Source of the DNA: BRH-c25 sp012519325
Lineage (GTDB): Bacteria; Bacillota; Clostridia; Lutisporales; Lutisporaceae
Reading direction: 5' to 3'
Length of the DNA: 64,000 bases
Assembly (NCBI GenBank): GCA_050950645.1
Contig: JBMNHZ010000018.1
Location: 62,001 to 126,000 of the forward strand
Positions 8,175-17,716 of the stretch are shown here, one piece after another (within the stretch, counting starts at the first letter, position 1; each line of letters opens with the position of its first letter). The notes below the pieces were generated by a model. That model searched no databases. It was not told the DNA's origin and saw only the letters and a list, made by a program, of their open reading frames with translations. A program made the position numbers and the translations under genes.

Positions 8175-9308
8175 ATGAGGAAAACTGTTAGTTTACTACT
8201 AGTGCTTGTCCTGTTGTTTGCAGCAGCGTTCACGGGATGTGCACCGAAACAAGAACCTGCTGCACCGCCAGAGGCAGGGGGGGATGCACCTGAGGAAACG
8301 CCAAAGGCCGAACCGCTTAAGGTAGGTTTTGTCTACATAGGTTCTGCTAATGACGGGGGTTATACCCAGGCTCATGATGAAGGCAGGGTATATCTTGAAG
8401 AGCAGCTTGGGGACAAGGTTGTTACAATGTTTAAGGAAGGAGTTCCTGAATCCAGCGAATGCGAAAAGGTAATCAATGACTTGATCGATCAGGGATGTAC
8501 GGTAATATTCACCAACTCCTTCGGACATATGGATTACACTGAAAAAGCCGCACAGGCTCATCCGGACGTTAAATTCTATCACTGCTCAGGCTACAAGAGT
8601 GGTCCGAACTTCAGCAATTACTTCGGAGCTATGGAAGAGGCAAGATACCTTGCAGGTATAGTTGCAGGCCTTAGGACCCAGAACAATAACCTTGGTTATG
8701 TGGCAGCCTTTGAGATTCCTGAGGTTGTAAGGGGAATCAATGCATTTACCCTTGGTGCACAGTCAGTTAACCCGAATGTAAAAGTAAAGGTAAACTGGAC
8801 CCATACCTGGTATGATCCGGCGAAGGAAAAGGAAGCTGCAAAGGCTTTATTGGATGCAGGCTGCGATGTATTGACACAGCATCAGGATACAACCGCTACA
8901 CAACAGGCAGCTGAAGAAAAAGGTGTTTGGGCTATAGGCTATGACCTGGATACAAGAGATTCAGCACCAAATGCATATCTGACAGCACCCATATGGAACT
9001 GGGGTAAATTCTATGCTGCAGAAGTGAAGAGAATAATAGACGGAAACTGGAAGCAGGAAAACTACTACGGTAATATGAAAGACGGGCTTGTTGATCTGGC
9101 TCCGCTTACAGACAATGTTGCTCCCGGCACACAGGAAGCGGTTGACAAAGCTAAGGCAAAGATTATAGACGGCTCCTTCTATGTATTCCAAGGCCCTATA
9201 AAGGATCAGACAGGTGCTGTTAGAGTACCTGAGGGTTCTAAGATGACCTTTGATGAAATAATGAGCGTTGACTGGTTTGTGCAGGGAGTGGAAGGCAAGA
9301 TAAAATAA
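8175..9308 (+). CDS. BMP-family nucleoside ABC transporter, substrate-binding lipoprotein
   Basis: This 377-residue basic membrane lipoprotein (Bmp/PnrA-like) captures nucleosides outside the membrane. It starts with a lipoprotein signal (LLVLVLLFAAAFTGC, lipid cysteine near residue 21), followed by a flexible Pro/Ala/Glu linker and the binding domain beginning KVGFVYIGSANDGGYTQAHDEG, the usual opening of this family. GGGAGGAG at 8159-8166 fixes the ATG; a longer in-frame reading from 8100 would lose the signal peptide. It heads a four-gene operon with an ATPase and two permeases. Position between xpt and the purine genes supports purine nucleosides as cargo. Confidence 0.88.
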   Translation: MRKTVSLLLVLVLLFAAAFTGCAPKQEPAAPPEAGGDAPEETPKAEPLKVGFVYIGSANDGGYTQAHDEGRVYLEEQLGDKVVTMFKEGVPESSECEKVINDLIDQGCTVIFTNSFGHMDYTEKAAQAHPDVKFYHCSGYKSGPNFSNYFGAMEEARYLAGIVAGLRTQNNNLGYVAAFEIPEVVRGINAFTLGAQSVNPNVKVKVNWTHTWYDPAKEKEAAKALLDAGCDVLTQHQDTTATQQAAEEKGVWAIGYDLDTRDSAPNAYLTAPIWNWGKFYAAEVKRIIDGNWKQENYYGNMKDGLVDLAPLTDNVAPGTQEAVDKAKAKIIDGSFYVFQGPIKDQTGAVRVPEGSKMTFDEIMSVDWFVQGVEGKIK

Positions 9309-9327
9309 ATCAGGATAGGAAATGATT

Positions 9328-10878
9328 ATGGAAAACAACTATATTTCAATGAAGAACATAAATAAATCCTTCGGAAAGGTAGTTGCAAACAGAAATGTTA
9401 ACCTGTCCGTCAGTCAGGGTGAGATACATGCCTTGCTGGGAGAGAACGGCTCGGGAAAAAGTACATTGATGAACATGCTGTCAGGGGTTTATACCCCCGA
9501 CAGCGGTTCTATTTTTATTAAAGGCGAGGAGGTACAGTTTGCAGCACCAAAGGATGCGATAAAAGCTGGAATAGGCATGATCTATCAGCATTTCAAGCTG
9601 ATAGATGTACTGACTGCCAAGGAGAACATAATTCTTGGGCAAAAAAACAGCTTTTTTTTGAATGAAAAGGCGCTTTCAGAAAAGATAAGGGAGATGACGG
9701 TCCGCTTTGGCCTGGATATTGATCCGGACAAAAAGGTATACAACATGTCGGTGGGTGAAAAGCAGACTCTGGAAATACTTAAGGTGTTGTACAGGGGAGC
9801 TGAAATACTGATTTTGGATGAGCCTACTGCGGTATTGACACCCCAGGAAACAGAAAAGCTTTTCAAAATCATGAGGAAGATGAAGGAAGAAGGATGTGCG
9901 GTAATCTTTATTACACACAAAATGAACGAGGTTATGGAGGTTGCAGATCGTATCACTGTCCTGCGTAAGGGAGAAACAGTAAAGACGGTGGAGAAGTCGG
10001 CCACCAACCCGAAGCATCTGGCGGAGCTTATGATGGGATGCCCTGTGGACCTGTCCATTAAGAGAATAGAGACTGAGAAAAGCAAGGTTGCTATAGAGGT
10101 AAGAAATCTAAGTGCTGTAAATGTAGAAGGCGTTGAAGTGCTTAAAGGGATGAATTTCGAAATATATTCGGGAGAAATACTGGGTGTTGCAGGGATTGCC
10201 GGCAGCGGACAGAAGGAATTATGTGAAGCTATTGTAGGCTTGCATCCTGTAAAGCAGGGAGAGATTATTTTCAACGGAGAGAATCTGGTAGGCAAATCAC
10301 CTGCAGAGATAATAACTAAAGGAATAAGCCTGAGCTTCATTCCTGAGGACAGGCTAGGAATGGGATTGGTTGCTTCAATGGATATCGTAAACAATGTCGT
10401 GCTTAAGCTATATCAAAAACAGAAGGGCATCTTTATTAACAGAAAGCCGGCAGAGCAAAAGTCCATGGAGATTATTGAAAGGCTTAGCATTCAGACACCC
10501 GGGATAAAACATCCTGTACGTATGCTTTCCGGGGGCAATATCCAAAAGGTATTATTGGGAAGAGAGCTGGACTCAAAGCCGCAGGTTCTTATAACGGCAT
10601 ATCCCGTGAGAGGCCTTGATGTAAACTCCTGCTATACGATATACGATCTTCTCAATGAAGAAAAACAGAAGGGGGTCGCAGTATTGTATATAGGGGAAGA
10701 CCTGGACGTTCTTTTGGAGCTTTGCGACAGAATTATGGTGATATGTGCGGGTGAAATAACCGGGATAGTTGATGCAAGGGATACTACAAAGGAAACAATA
10801 GGTTTGATGATGACAGGAGCAGTAAATTTAAATAGAGAGGGGGAAAAGAGCGAGTATGATAATGCCAATTACAATTAG
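9328..10878 (+). CDS. nucleoside ABC transporter, double ATPase subunit
   Basis: This is a 516-residue protein with two ABC cassettes, the form used by BMP-type nucleoside and sugar importers. Cassette 1 has Walker A GENGSGKST, signature MSVGEKQTLEIL and Walker B ILILDEPTAVLTP. Cassette 2 has a degenerate Walker A (GIAGSGQKEL), signature LSGGNIQK and a shifted Walker B region (VLITAYPVRGLDV), as is usual for the second, less active site. Of two in-frame ATGs, 9328 is better spaced from AGGATAGGA than 9322. Its end overlaps the next gene by 23 bases, so synthesis of the subunits is coupled. Confidence 0.88.
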   Translation: MENNYISMKNINKSFGKVVANRNVNLSVSQGEIHALLGENGSGKSTLMNMLSGVYTPDSGSIFIKGEEVQFAAPKDAIKAGIGMIYQHFKLIDVLTAKENIILGQKNSFFLNEKALSEKIREMTVRFGLDIDPDKKVYNMSVGEKQTLEILKVLYRGAEILILDEPTAVLTPQETEKLFKIMRKMKEEGCAVIFITHKMNEVMEVADRITVLRKGETVKTVEKSATNPKHLAELMMGCPVDLSIKRIETEKSKVAIEVRNLSAVNVEGVEVLKGMNFEIYSGEILGVAGIAGSGQKELCEAIVGLHPVKQGEIIFNGENLVGKSPAEIITKGISLSFIPEDRLGMGLVASMDIVNNVVLKLYQKQKGIFINRKPAEQKSMEIIERLSIQTPGIKHPVRMLSGGNIQKVLLGRELDSKPQVLITAYPVRGLDVNSCYTIYDLLNEEKQKGVAVLYIGEDLDVLLELCDRIMVICAGEITGIVDARDTTKETIGLMMTGAVNLNREGEKSEYDNANYN

Positions 10879-11950
10879 AGCTATTAAAAAAAGCGAACCC
10901 GGCAGAATGAAAGCAGCTTTAATAAGGATAGGTGCTATGATCCTGGCTCTTGCAGCCTCTTCACTTTTTATTCTGCTGCTGAGACTTAATCCTATAGATG
11001 TATATTTAAAAATGGTACAAGGGGCATTCGGCACTGCCTATAGGGTAAAAGAGACCATTGTAAAAACGATACCGTTGGTGATTACATCCCTGGGAATTGG
11101 GATAGCTTTCAAAATGCAGTTCTGGAATATAGGCGGCGAAGGGCAGATAGCAATGGGAGCTTTTGCAGCCAGTTACTTCGCATTGTACATGAATGATATG
11201 CCCAAACCTGTGCTGCTTCTGGTAATGATACTGGCCAGCATGCTGGCAGGAGGGCTATGGGCGCTTATACCGGCATTTTTTAAAGCACAGTGGGGGACTA
11301 ATGAGACTATAGTCACTCTTATGATGAATTATATCGCACTTAAATGGGTCATGTTTTTACAGTATGGACCATGGAGGGATCCCAATTCCTTGGGATTTCC
11401 CAAAATCGCTAATTTTCCTGAAAATGCGGTCCTGCCCAAGCTGTTAGGAGTACATATTGGCTGGGTGTTTGCACTTATATTGGTAGTTGCAGTCTACATA
11501 TTTATCAATCATACAAAAAAAGGTTATGAAATAGCTGTTATAGGTGAAAGCATAAATACGGCACGTTATGCAGGCATTAACATAAAAAAGACGATACTAA
11601 TAGCCATAATGCTCAGCGGCGGTCTTTGCGGTCTGGTCGGTATGATACAGGCTTCGGCTGTTAACTACACATTGTCCGTGGAAATAACAGGAGGTGTCGG
11701 ATATACTGCTATAATAACCGCTTGGTTGGCTGCTCTAAGTGCACCGCTAATATTGATAGTATCTTTTCTTTTCGCTGCTCTGCTGGAGGGAGGATCGTAC
11801 ATTCAGACTGTTTTTGGTATACCCCAGTCAGCAGCGGAAATACTTCAAGGTTTAATTCTATTCTTTGTATTGGGCAGTGAGTTCTTTGTACGTTATAAGT
11901 TTGTATTTGCTATAAAACATCCAACTACCGCAGGAAAGGGGGCAAGTTGA
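10856..11950 (+). CDS. nucleoside ABC transporter permease 1
   Basis: This 364-residue BMP-system permease forms half of the membrane channel. Membrane segments begin at residue ~21 (LIRIGAMILALAASSLFILLL), and the central GIAFKMQFWNIGGEGQIAMGA segment is the family hallmark near residues 80-100. It overlaps the ATPase gene (start preceded by GAGAGGGGGAAA) and the following permease by a few bases. Homologues pair with a second, shorter permease, as here. Cargo is inferred to be purine nucleosides from context. Confidence 0.87.
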   Translation: MIMPITIRAIKKSEPGRMKAALIRIGAMILALAASSLFILLLRLNPIDVYLKMVQGAFGTAYRVKETIVKTIPLVITSLGIGIAFKMQFWNIGGEGQIAMGAFAASYFALYMNDMPKPVLLLVMILASMLAGGLWALIPAFFKAQWGTNETIVTLMMNYIALKWVMFLQYGPWRDPNSLGFPKIANFPENAVLPKLLGVHIGWVFALILVVAVYIFINHTKKGYEIAVIGESINTARYAGINIKKTILIAIMLSGGLCGLVGMIQASAVNYTLSVEITGGVGYTAIITAWLAALSAPLILIVSFLFAALLEGGSYIQTVFGIPQSAAEILQGLILFFVLGSEFFVRYKFVFAIKHPTTAGKGAS

Positions 11951-11952
11951 TT

Positions 11953-12888
11953 ATGGAAGCGGCTGTATCCTTTCTCCATGCGGCTATTGTTGCAGGAACG
12001 CCCCTTTTATTTGCCACACTGGGAGAAATTATAACAGAGCGTTCGGGAAATCTGAATCTTGGGGTTGAAGGCATGATGCTGATGGGTGCTGTTATTGGAT
12101 TCATGGTCGGATTGGCTACTGAAAGTGCTGTGTTGGCATTACTAGCGGCAATGATTGCAGGAGCAGGTGGTGCACTGATTTATGCCTTTTTGACAATCAC
12201 CTTGAGGGCAAATCAAATTGTTTCCGGTTTGACACTTACAATATTCGGTTCAGGGTTTGCGGATTTTGTGGGTCAGGATCTTATAGGTCAGATAGCTCCC
12301 GAAAAGCTGAGAATGTTTTTCAGACCGTATAGCTTACCGGTATTGGGTGATATTCCCTTTATTGGTCAGGTACTGTTCAGGCAGGATGTTTTTGTTTATT
12401 TGGGTTATTTGACTGCTATACTTCTGGGCATTTACCTTTTTAAAACCAGTGTGGGAATGAACCTGCGATCTATAGGGGAGAATCCCGGTGCAGCAGATGC
12501 TGCCGGAATAAATGTTACATTATATAAGTATTTTCATACCCTGTTGGGTGGAGCACTCTGCGGTTTAGGAGGAGCATATCTGTCCCTAGTTTATGTACCT
12601 GCCTTGCAAGAGGGTGTAACAGCGGGGAGAGGTTGGATAGCCGTAGCATTGGTTATTTTCGCCACTTGGAACCCCTATAAGGCAATCTTCGGAGCTTATC
12701 TCTTCGGTGGTTTGGACATCATAGGCTTTAGAATTCAAAATTTGGGGATCAATGTATCCCAATATTTCATAGACATGCTGCCGTATTTAGTGACAATCAC
12801 CGTGCTTGTTGTAGTGTCAATGAGAAAGTCAAGGGAAAAGGCAGGCCCAAAGGCGTGTGGGATTCCATATTTCAGAGAAGAACGCTGA
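11953..12888 (+). CDS. nucleoside ABC transporter permease 2
   Basis: This 311-residue second permease has the hallmark ERSGNLNLGVEGMMLMGAV near its N-terminus and multiple hydrophobic helices. GAAAGGGGG at 11934-11942 precedes both an in-frame TTG (11947), which overlaps the previous stop as TTGA, and an ATG at 11953; I take the ATG, though the coupled TTG cannot be excluded. A terminator follows at 12917, closing the transporter operon. Confidence 0.87.
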   Translation: MEAAVSFLHAAIVAGTPLLFATLGEIITERSGNLNLGVEGMMLMGAVIGFMVGLATESAVLALLAAMIAGAGGALIYAFLTITLRANQIVSGLTLTIFGSGFADFVGQDLIGQIAPEKLRMFFRPYSLPVLGDIPFIGQVLFRQDVFVYLGYLTAILLGIYLFKTSVGMNLRSIGENPGAADAAGINVTLYKYFHTLLGGALCGLGGAYLSLVYVPALQEGVTAGRGWIAVALVIFATWNPYKAIFGAYLFGGLDIIGFRIQNLGINVSQYFIDMLPYLVTITVLVVVSMRKSREKAGPKACGIPYFREER

Positions 12889-12916
12889 TAGTATAAAGTA
12901 ATTGCTTCTCACATAA

Positions 12917-12958
12917 ACGGCACTCCACTCTGTAAAAGAATGGGGTGCTGTTATTTTT
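12917..12958 (+). terminator. terminator of the nucleoside transporter operon
   Basis: ACGGCACTCCA (12917-12927) pairs with TGGGGTGCTGT (12941-12951) over 11 bp with two wobble pairs and is followed by TATTTTTG. Confidence 0.85.
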
Positions 12959-13121
12959 GTTCATGAAAGTATTATTTTTAGATGTCTTTTATAAGAAAAT
13001 AAAAAAAGCTTGCAAATTTATTGTAAAAATGTAACTATATTAAGTATATTTGAGGTTTCACAACTCTGAAATACCAGAACATCCATAATATGATTGGGAC
13101 AATAGGAATAGGTATGGATAA

Positions 13122-13135
13122 AGTATGTACATACT
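13122..13135. promoter_or_regulatory. 14-bp perfect palindrome, possible operator
   Basis: AGTATGTACATACT reads the same on both strands and lies 50 bases before the alcohol dehydrogenase start. The rest of the gap 12959-13184 is AT-rich with no open frame, and I could not fix a promoter in it. A dimeric repressor site is the simplest reading. Confidence 0.35.
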
Positions 13136-13184
13136 GCTGGAATGGGAGAGAATAATCATTTAATGGATTAAGGAGAGGAACGGT

Positions 13185-14342
13185 ATGATCAATCCCTTTG
13201 AATTTGTACTGCCAACCAAGATAAGGTATGGAGCAGGCATACTGAAAGTACTGGGAGAAGAACTGAGGTTATTGAAAGCGAAAAAAGTAATGATAATAAC
13301 CGATGGGGGTCTTGTTAACGCAGGGATGGTAAAAAGGATTGAAGAAATAATCAGAACTGAAGGCATGAAATCTATCATATATGATGAAATCGAAGCCAAT
13401 CCAAAGGACTATAATGTGGAAGCATGTGCCGAAAAAGCCAGGGTTGAATCAGTTGATACGCTGTTGGCTTTTGGAGGCGGAAGCCCTATAGATGCGGCTA
13501 AAGCAGTATCTGTTTTAGTAAGGCAGGGGGGGAAGGTCAGAGATTATAAGGGGAAGGGTAAAATAAAAAATGACTGCCTGCCCTTGATAACAATACCGAC
13601 TACAGCCGGTACTGGCAGTGAGATAACCTTTTCTTCAGTTATCACAGATACAAAGGAAAAAGTCAAATTTACAATAAAAAGCACTGCCATAGCAGCCAAA
13701 ACAGCAATAATAGACCCCGAACTGACCTTGAGCGTACCGCCGCTGATAACGGCCGCAACAGGTATAGATGCTTTGACTCATGCTATAGAAGGGTATACGG
13801 CAAATTGTACTGAGCCGATTGCAGAAGCAGTAGGCTTGTATGCCGTAGAATATATATCCGGCAATTTAGAAGAAGCGGTTAAGAACGGGAGGAATTTAGC
13901 CGCAAGGGACAAAATGATGATGGGAAGCCTGATGGCGGGATTATCTTTCAGCCATGCCGATGTAGCTTCAGTGCATTGCATGGCGGAAGCATTGGGAAGT
14001 TTATATGATGCACCTCATGGGATGTGCAATGCCATATTGCTTCCTTATGTCATGGAGTACAACCTGCCGGCTGCAGTGTGTAAATATGCCAGAATAGCAA
14101 GGGCAATGGGAATAAAGGAAAAAGATGATTACATGGCGGCAGTAAAAGGTATTGGGCACATAAAGAAATTGTCAAAGGAAATAGGGCTGCCCGGAATAAG
14201 GTCTTTAAATGTCAATACCGATGATTTTGTACTACTGGCAGAAATGTCCGAAAAGAATGGTTCAAATAACAGCAATCCGAGGAAAATAACCAAGGATGAG
14301 TATATGGCACTGTTTTATAAAGCATATTACGACTGTGACTGA
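13185..14342 (+). CDS. iron-containing alcohol dehydrogenase
   Basis: This 385-residue group III alcohol dehydrogenase reduces an aldehyde (or oxidises an alcohol) with NAD(P)H. The nucleotide-binding motif is FGGGSPIDAAKA, followed by TTAGTGSE. The iron ligands lie in the GIDALTHAIEGY and ADVASVHCMAEALGSLYDAPHG region (Asp and three His). The C-terminus NPRKITKDEYMALFYKAYYD is typical. AAGGAGAGG precedes the ATG. Substrate (ethanol, butanol, 1,3-propanediol or lactaldehyde type) cannot be told from sequence. It stands alone, followed by an insertion sequence. Confidence 0.87.
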   Translation: MINPFEFVLPTKIRYGAGILKVLGEELRLLKAKKVMIITDGGLVNAGMVKRIEEIIRTEGMKSIIYDEIEANPKDYNVEACAEKARVESVDTLLAFGGGSPIDAAKAVSVLVRQGGKVRDYKGKGKIKNDCLPLITIPTTAGTGSEITFSSVITDTKEKVKFTIKSTAIAAKTAIIDPELTLSVPPLITAATGIDALTHAIEGYTANCTEPIAEAVGLYAVEYISGNLEEAVKNGRNLAARDKMMMGSLMAGLSFSHADVASVHCMAEALGSLYDAPHGMCNAILLPYVMEYNLPAAVCKYARIARAMGIKEKDDYMAAVKGIGHIKKLSKEIGLPGIRSLNVNTDDFVLLAEMSEKNGSNNSNPRKITKDEYMALFYKAYYDCD

Positions 14343-14352
14343 TGGTTGTAGA

Positions 14353-14389
14353 AAGCAGTGGGGAACATATCAAATTGTCCCTGCTGCTT
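14353..14389 (+). terminator. stem after the alcohol dehydrogenase, possible terminator
   Basis: A 12-bp stem with two wobble pairs joins 14353-14364 to 14378-14389. The run after it (AGAGTATAATTTTC) is a poor T-tract, so termination may be weak. Confidence 0.45.
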
Positions 14390-14514
14390 AGAGTATAATT
14401 TTCATTGGCAAAATAATTGGCAAAAATAAAAGGAAGAGGCAAAAACCCCTTCCCATCATACAAATCAAACTGTAAAATGTAATTGCTAAGAAAACATAGA
14501 CAGGAGTGATTTGT

Positions 14515-15969
14515 ATGATTGATATAATTGTAAATGAAAAGGATTTATCATTCAATAGGTTAGAAAAGGAAATTTATGCTTATGGATGCCAGATAGCTCG
14601 CGAAATTCTTAAAAGTGTTTTAGAAGCAATGGATAAGAGGCTTGCAGAAGAAAGAGATAAATCAAAATATAGACATAGAGGAGGGAGGGACACATCAATA
14701 AAAACCCTTATGGGAGAAGTCGAATTTTCCCGTGTAATTTATGAAAGTAAAGATGATGAAGGCAGAAAATCATTTATATATTTGTTGGATGAACTTTTGG
14801 GATTCGATACGATAGGGCTGATATCGACAAACCTGGCGGAAAAGATAGTAGAAAACGCCAGCATAACATCTTACCGTAATGCTGCAGATAATATAACTGA
14901 GCTAACGGGACAAAGTATCAGCCATGGCGGTGTATGGAATGTGGTTCAAGCTTTAGGGCAAAAGGTAAAAGAAAGTGAAACCGAACTGGCTAAAGCAGCA
15001 GAGAAGAATCAATTGTGTGGGGAAAAGGAAGTTCCGGTTCTTTTTGAAGAGGCAGACGGGGTATATATAAATATACAAGGGAAGGACCGCCCGAAGTCAG
15101 GCAAGAAGCTTGAAATGAAAGTAGCCGTAGCATATGAAGGCTGGAAAGAAGTCAGCAAGAATAGATACGAACTGGTAAATAAAGTAGCCTGTGCAGGCTT
15201 TGAAGATATATCTGAGTTTTACAGAATAAAAGAAGCAATGATAGCAATGGAATACAATGTCGATGAGATACAAATGAGGATACTTAATGGTGACGGAGCT
15301 GACTGGATAAAGCATGGTATAGATGATACAGTACATTATCAGCTTGATCCTTTCCATAAAAATAAGGCAATACTGAAAAGTGTAAGGGATGCGGAACAAA
15401 GAAAAGCCATACTAAAACTTTTGAATAACAACGAAATTAATGAGACTTTAACATATATTGCGGGATTAGTAAATAATGCAGAAGACGAAAAAGAGCAAAA
15501 GAAGCTTAAGGGATTATACTCATATTTTAAAGAAAACCGAGACGGCTTAATACCTTACCAGGAAAGAGGGTTAGATATTCCAAAGCCCCCTTTAGGGATA
15601 GAGTACCGCAATCTCGGGACTATGGAACATCACATATGTGACATAATATCCCAGAGGATGAAACATCGTAAAGCAAGCTGGAGTATCGAAGGAGCTAATA
15701 ATTTAGGTAAGTTATTAGCTGCCAAGGCGAGTAAACGATTAAATGAGGTTGTTGAAAGGTTTTCAAAGATTGTATTACCGGAAGAAAAAACTGCGGAGAT
15801 AATTCAGATACTAAGTGCATCGAAAGCTCCTAAAAAAGACGGGAAAGGTAAAGACGGGAATATACACAAGGGGCAAAGACCATTTACGAATTATCCAGTT
15901 ACCAATGGGAGGAAAGCAATACGCAGCATGTTTGACATGAGAAATTTCACCGATTTAGTCTATAGGTAA
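14515..15969 (+). CDS. ISLre2-family transposase (UPF0236)
   Basis: This full-length transposase of 484 residues has the candidate catalytic acids in EEADGVYI, NGDGADWIKHG and WSIEGANNLGK, which fit the DDE pattern of the family. The N-terminal region includes KYRHRGGRDTSIKTLMGEV, typical of UPF0236 proteins. CAGGAG at 14501-14506 is 8 bases before ATG 14515; an in-frame GTG at 14506 overlaps the site and is unlikely. The gene has no frameshift or stop, so the element may still be active. Confidence 0.9.
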   Translation: MIDIIVNEKDLSFNRLEKEIYAYGCQIAREILKSVLEAMDKRLAEERDKSKYRHRGGRDTSIKTLMGEVEFSRVIYESKDDEGRKSFIYLLDELLGFDTIGLISTNLAEKIVENASITSYRNAADNITELTGQSISHGGVWNVVQALGQKVKESETELAKAAEKNQLCGEKEVPVLFEEADGVYINIQGKDRPKSGKKLEMKVAVAYEGWKEVSKNRYELVNKVACAGFEDISEFYRIKEAMIAMEYNVDEIQMRILNGDGADWIKHGIDDTVHYQLDPFHKNKAILKSVRDAEQRKAILKLLNNNEINETLTYIAGLVNNAEDEKEQKKLKGLYSYFKENRDGLIPYQERGLDIPKPPLGIEYRNLGTMEHHICDIISQRMKHRKASWSIEGANNLGKLLAAKASKRLNEVVERFSKIVLPEEKTAEIIQILSASKAPKKDGKGKDGNIHKGQRPFTNYPVTNGRKAIRSMFDMRNFTDLVYR

Positions 15970-16001
15970 TATAACTAAACATAGCGTTTATGCCGCGAAA
16001 G

Positions 16002-16122
16002 CCTATTTACATGGGGTGGTACCCTCTGGTAAAATCTTGGCGGCGGAAAGACGCATAAAATATAGGCTAATTCCGCCTAAAAACAGGAGTCCAGAGGGTA
16101 CAGGGGTCCCCATGTCAATAGG
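16002..16122 (+). other. long nested hairpin behind the ISLre2 transposase
   Basis: Three nested stems follow the transposase stop: 16002-16016 with 16108-16122 (14 of 15 bp), 16020-16029 with 16091-16100 (10 bp perfect), and 16042-16048 with 16071-16077 (7 bp perfect). The fold lies inside the element, before the right terminal repeat. It may be a transcription barrier, a transposition signal or an IS-encoded RNA. No open frame covers it. Confidence 0.6.
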
Positions 16123-16295
16123 AACGTGGAATAAATGCGATCAAATTTACAAATACATTTACAAAAAATTTGTATGAAGGAAAGTTGCCAACATTTACTT
16201 GACAGTAACTCCCTGCTGCTTTCGTTTGGTATGGGTAGTGGGGTGTGGTATAATAATTATTGTAGTAAAGATTAACATGCAAAGGGATAGTAGTA

Positions 16296-17696
16296 ATGAG
16301 TGACGTAAATGTTGATAAGGAAAAACAGATAAATTTTTTAAAAATTAAAAATAAAACTGATGTCGAGGTTTTAAGGATTGCTTGGCCGGTGCTGACAGAA
16401 CTTCTTTTAGGATCGCTATTTGGAATGATAGACATGATGATGTTGGGAAGGATGAGTGATAATGCTTTGGCGGCTGCTTCAGTAGCTGCCGTTGGAATGA
16501 CCAATCAACCGCTCTTTATAGGCTTATCTCTTGTACAGGCTTTGAATGTCGGTGGAACAGCAATGATTGCAAGATATTTTGGTGCCAATCAAAAGGAAAA
16601 GATAGAAACAACCTTGAAGCATGTTATGCTGTTAAGTATGCTGGTACTTGTAATCCCCCTGTCTATACTGGGGTTAGTCTTTACAGATTCCATCATGACC
16701 TTTATGGGCGCTCAGGCAGACACCCTGCAAGTCGGGAGAAGCTATTTCAAAATAATCATGATAAGCTTTATATTCCAATCCTTTAATATGGCAATTTCAG
16801 CGGCGTTAAGGGGAATAGGCGAAACAAAAGTCCCAATGATGATAAACTTGAGATGTAATTTCTTGAATGTTTTTGGAAATGCAGTATTGATATATGGTTT
16901 GTTGGGATTTCCGAGGCTTGGGATTACGGGAGCAGGCATATCTACCGCATTGTCGAATGCAATTGCATGCATACTAATATTCGGATATGTCTTAAAAGGG
17001 AAGAGCGTAGTAAGATTCAATATCAATAAGCCTTTTAAGGTAAATAAGAGAATTTTATATAATTTGTTTAGAATAGGCGTACCGGCATCCTTTGAGCAAT
17101 TGGTATTGAGAACGGGTATACTTCTTTTTGTCAGGATAGTTGCCGAATTGGGAACTGTAATTTATGCTGCCCATCAGATAGCATTAAACATATTGGGTCT
17201 TTCTTTTCAGCCGGGCCAGGCCTTTGGTATAGCAGCTTCTTCTTTGGTAGGCATGTCCTTGGGTGCAGGGAAATTTGATATGGCAGAGGAGTATGCCAGG
17301 AAAACCCGAAAAATGGGATCAATAATTTCTACATTTATGGCAGTAATATTTTTCTTTTTTGGACCGCAGCTTGTGAGACTGTATTCAGGGGACCCGATGA
17401 TTATAAGGAATTCTTCTGTCGCGATGAAAATAATTGCAGTAGCCCAGCCCTTCCAATCATCCCAGTTCATATTGGCAGGAGCCATGAGGGGTGCGGGAGA
17501 TACTTTCTGGCCATTGGTATCCACTACTGTGGGTGTGTTAATGGTAAGAGTGGTATTCGCTTATATATTTGTCAGTATTATGGGCTATGGCTTGGCCGGA
17601 GCGTGGATAGCCTTATTGATAGACCAATTTGTCAGATGGGCGTTCGTTTACTTCAGATTTAGAACGGGGAAATGGAAATATATCAAAATAAGATAG
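16296..17696 (+). CDS. MATE-family multidrug exporter
   Basis: This 466-residue inner-membrane exporter expels cationic drugs or metabolites in exchange for Na+ or H+. It has about 12 hydrophobic helices in two MatE repeats, the first starting EVLRIAWPVLTELLLGSLF and the second near residue 245 (NLFRIGVPASFEQLV). AAAGGGA lies 10 bases before the ATG. An extended -10 (TGGTATAAT, 16246-16254) sits upstream, just beyond the end of the insertion sequence. The gene ends 20 bases before the next coding start, so they may be co-transcribed. Confidence 0.85.
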   Translation: MSDVNVDKEKQINFLKIKNKTDVEVLRIAWPVLTELLLGSLFGMIDMMMLGRMSDNALAAASVAAVGMTNQPLFIGLSLVQALNVGGTAMIARYFGANQKEKIETTLKHVMLLSMLVLVIPLSILGLVFTDSIMTFMGAQADTLQVGRSYFKIIMISFIFQSFNMAISAALRGIGETKVPMMINLRCNFLNVFGNAVLIYGLLGFPRLGITGAGISTALSNAIACILIFGYVLKGKSVVRFNINKPFKVNKRILYNLFRIGVPASFEQLVLRTGILLFVRIVAELGTVIYAAHQIALNILGLSFQPGQAFGIAASSLVGMSLGAGKFDMAEEYARKTRKMGSIISTFMAVIFFFFGPQLVRLYSGDPMIIRNSSVAMKIIAVAQPFQSSQFILAGAMRGAGDTFWPLVSTTVGVLMVRVVFAYIFVSIMGYGLAGAWIALLIDQFVRWAFVYFRFRTGKWKYIKIR

Positions 17697-17716
17697 ATAG
17701 AGAAAGGAATGTTATT

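Larger units (their letters stand above)
14449..16184 (+). mobile_element. ISLre2-family insertion sequence
   Basis: The element is about 1.74 kb, as usual for ISLre2. The left end at 14449 (CTTCCCATCATACAAAT) matches the reverse complement of the right end at 16184 (CTTTCCTTCATACAAAT) in 14 of 17 places, and the similarity continues inward (GTAAAATGTAATTG against GTAAATGTATTTG). I found no clean flanking target duplication, so the end points are approximate or one flank has changed. The interior holds one transposase gene and, behind it, a long nested hairpin. Confidence 0.72.

Noticed and set aside
14377..16221. CCCTGCTGCTT occurs on both sides of the ISLre2 element (14379-14389 and 16211-16221)
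   Set aside because: The copies are at unequal distances (about 60 and 27 bases) from the ends, so they cannot be the target duplication; probably coincidence.
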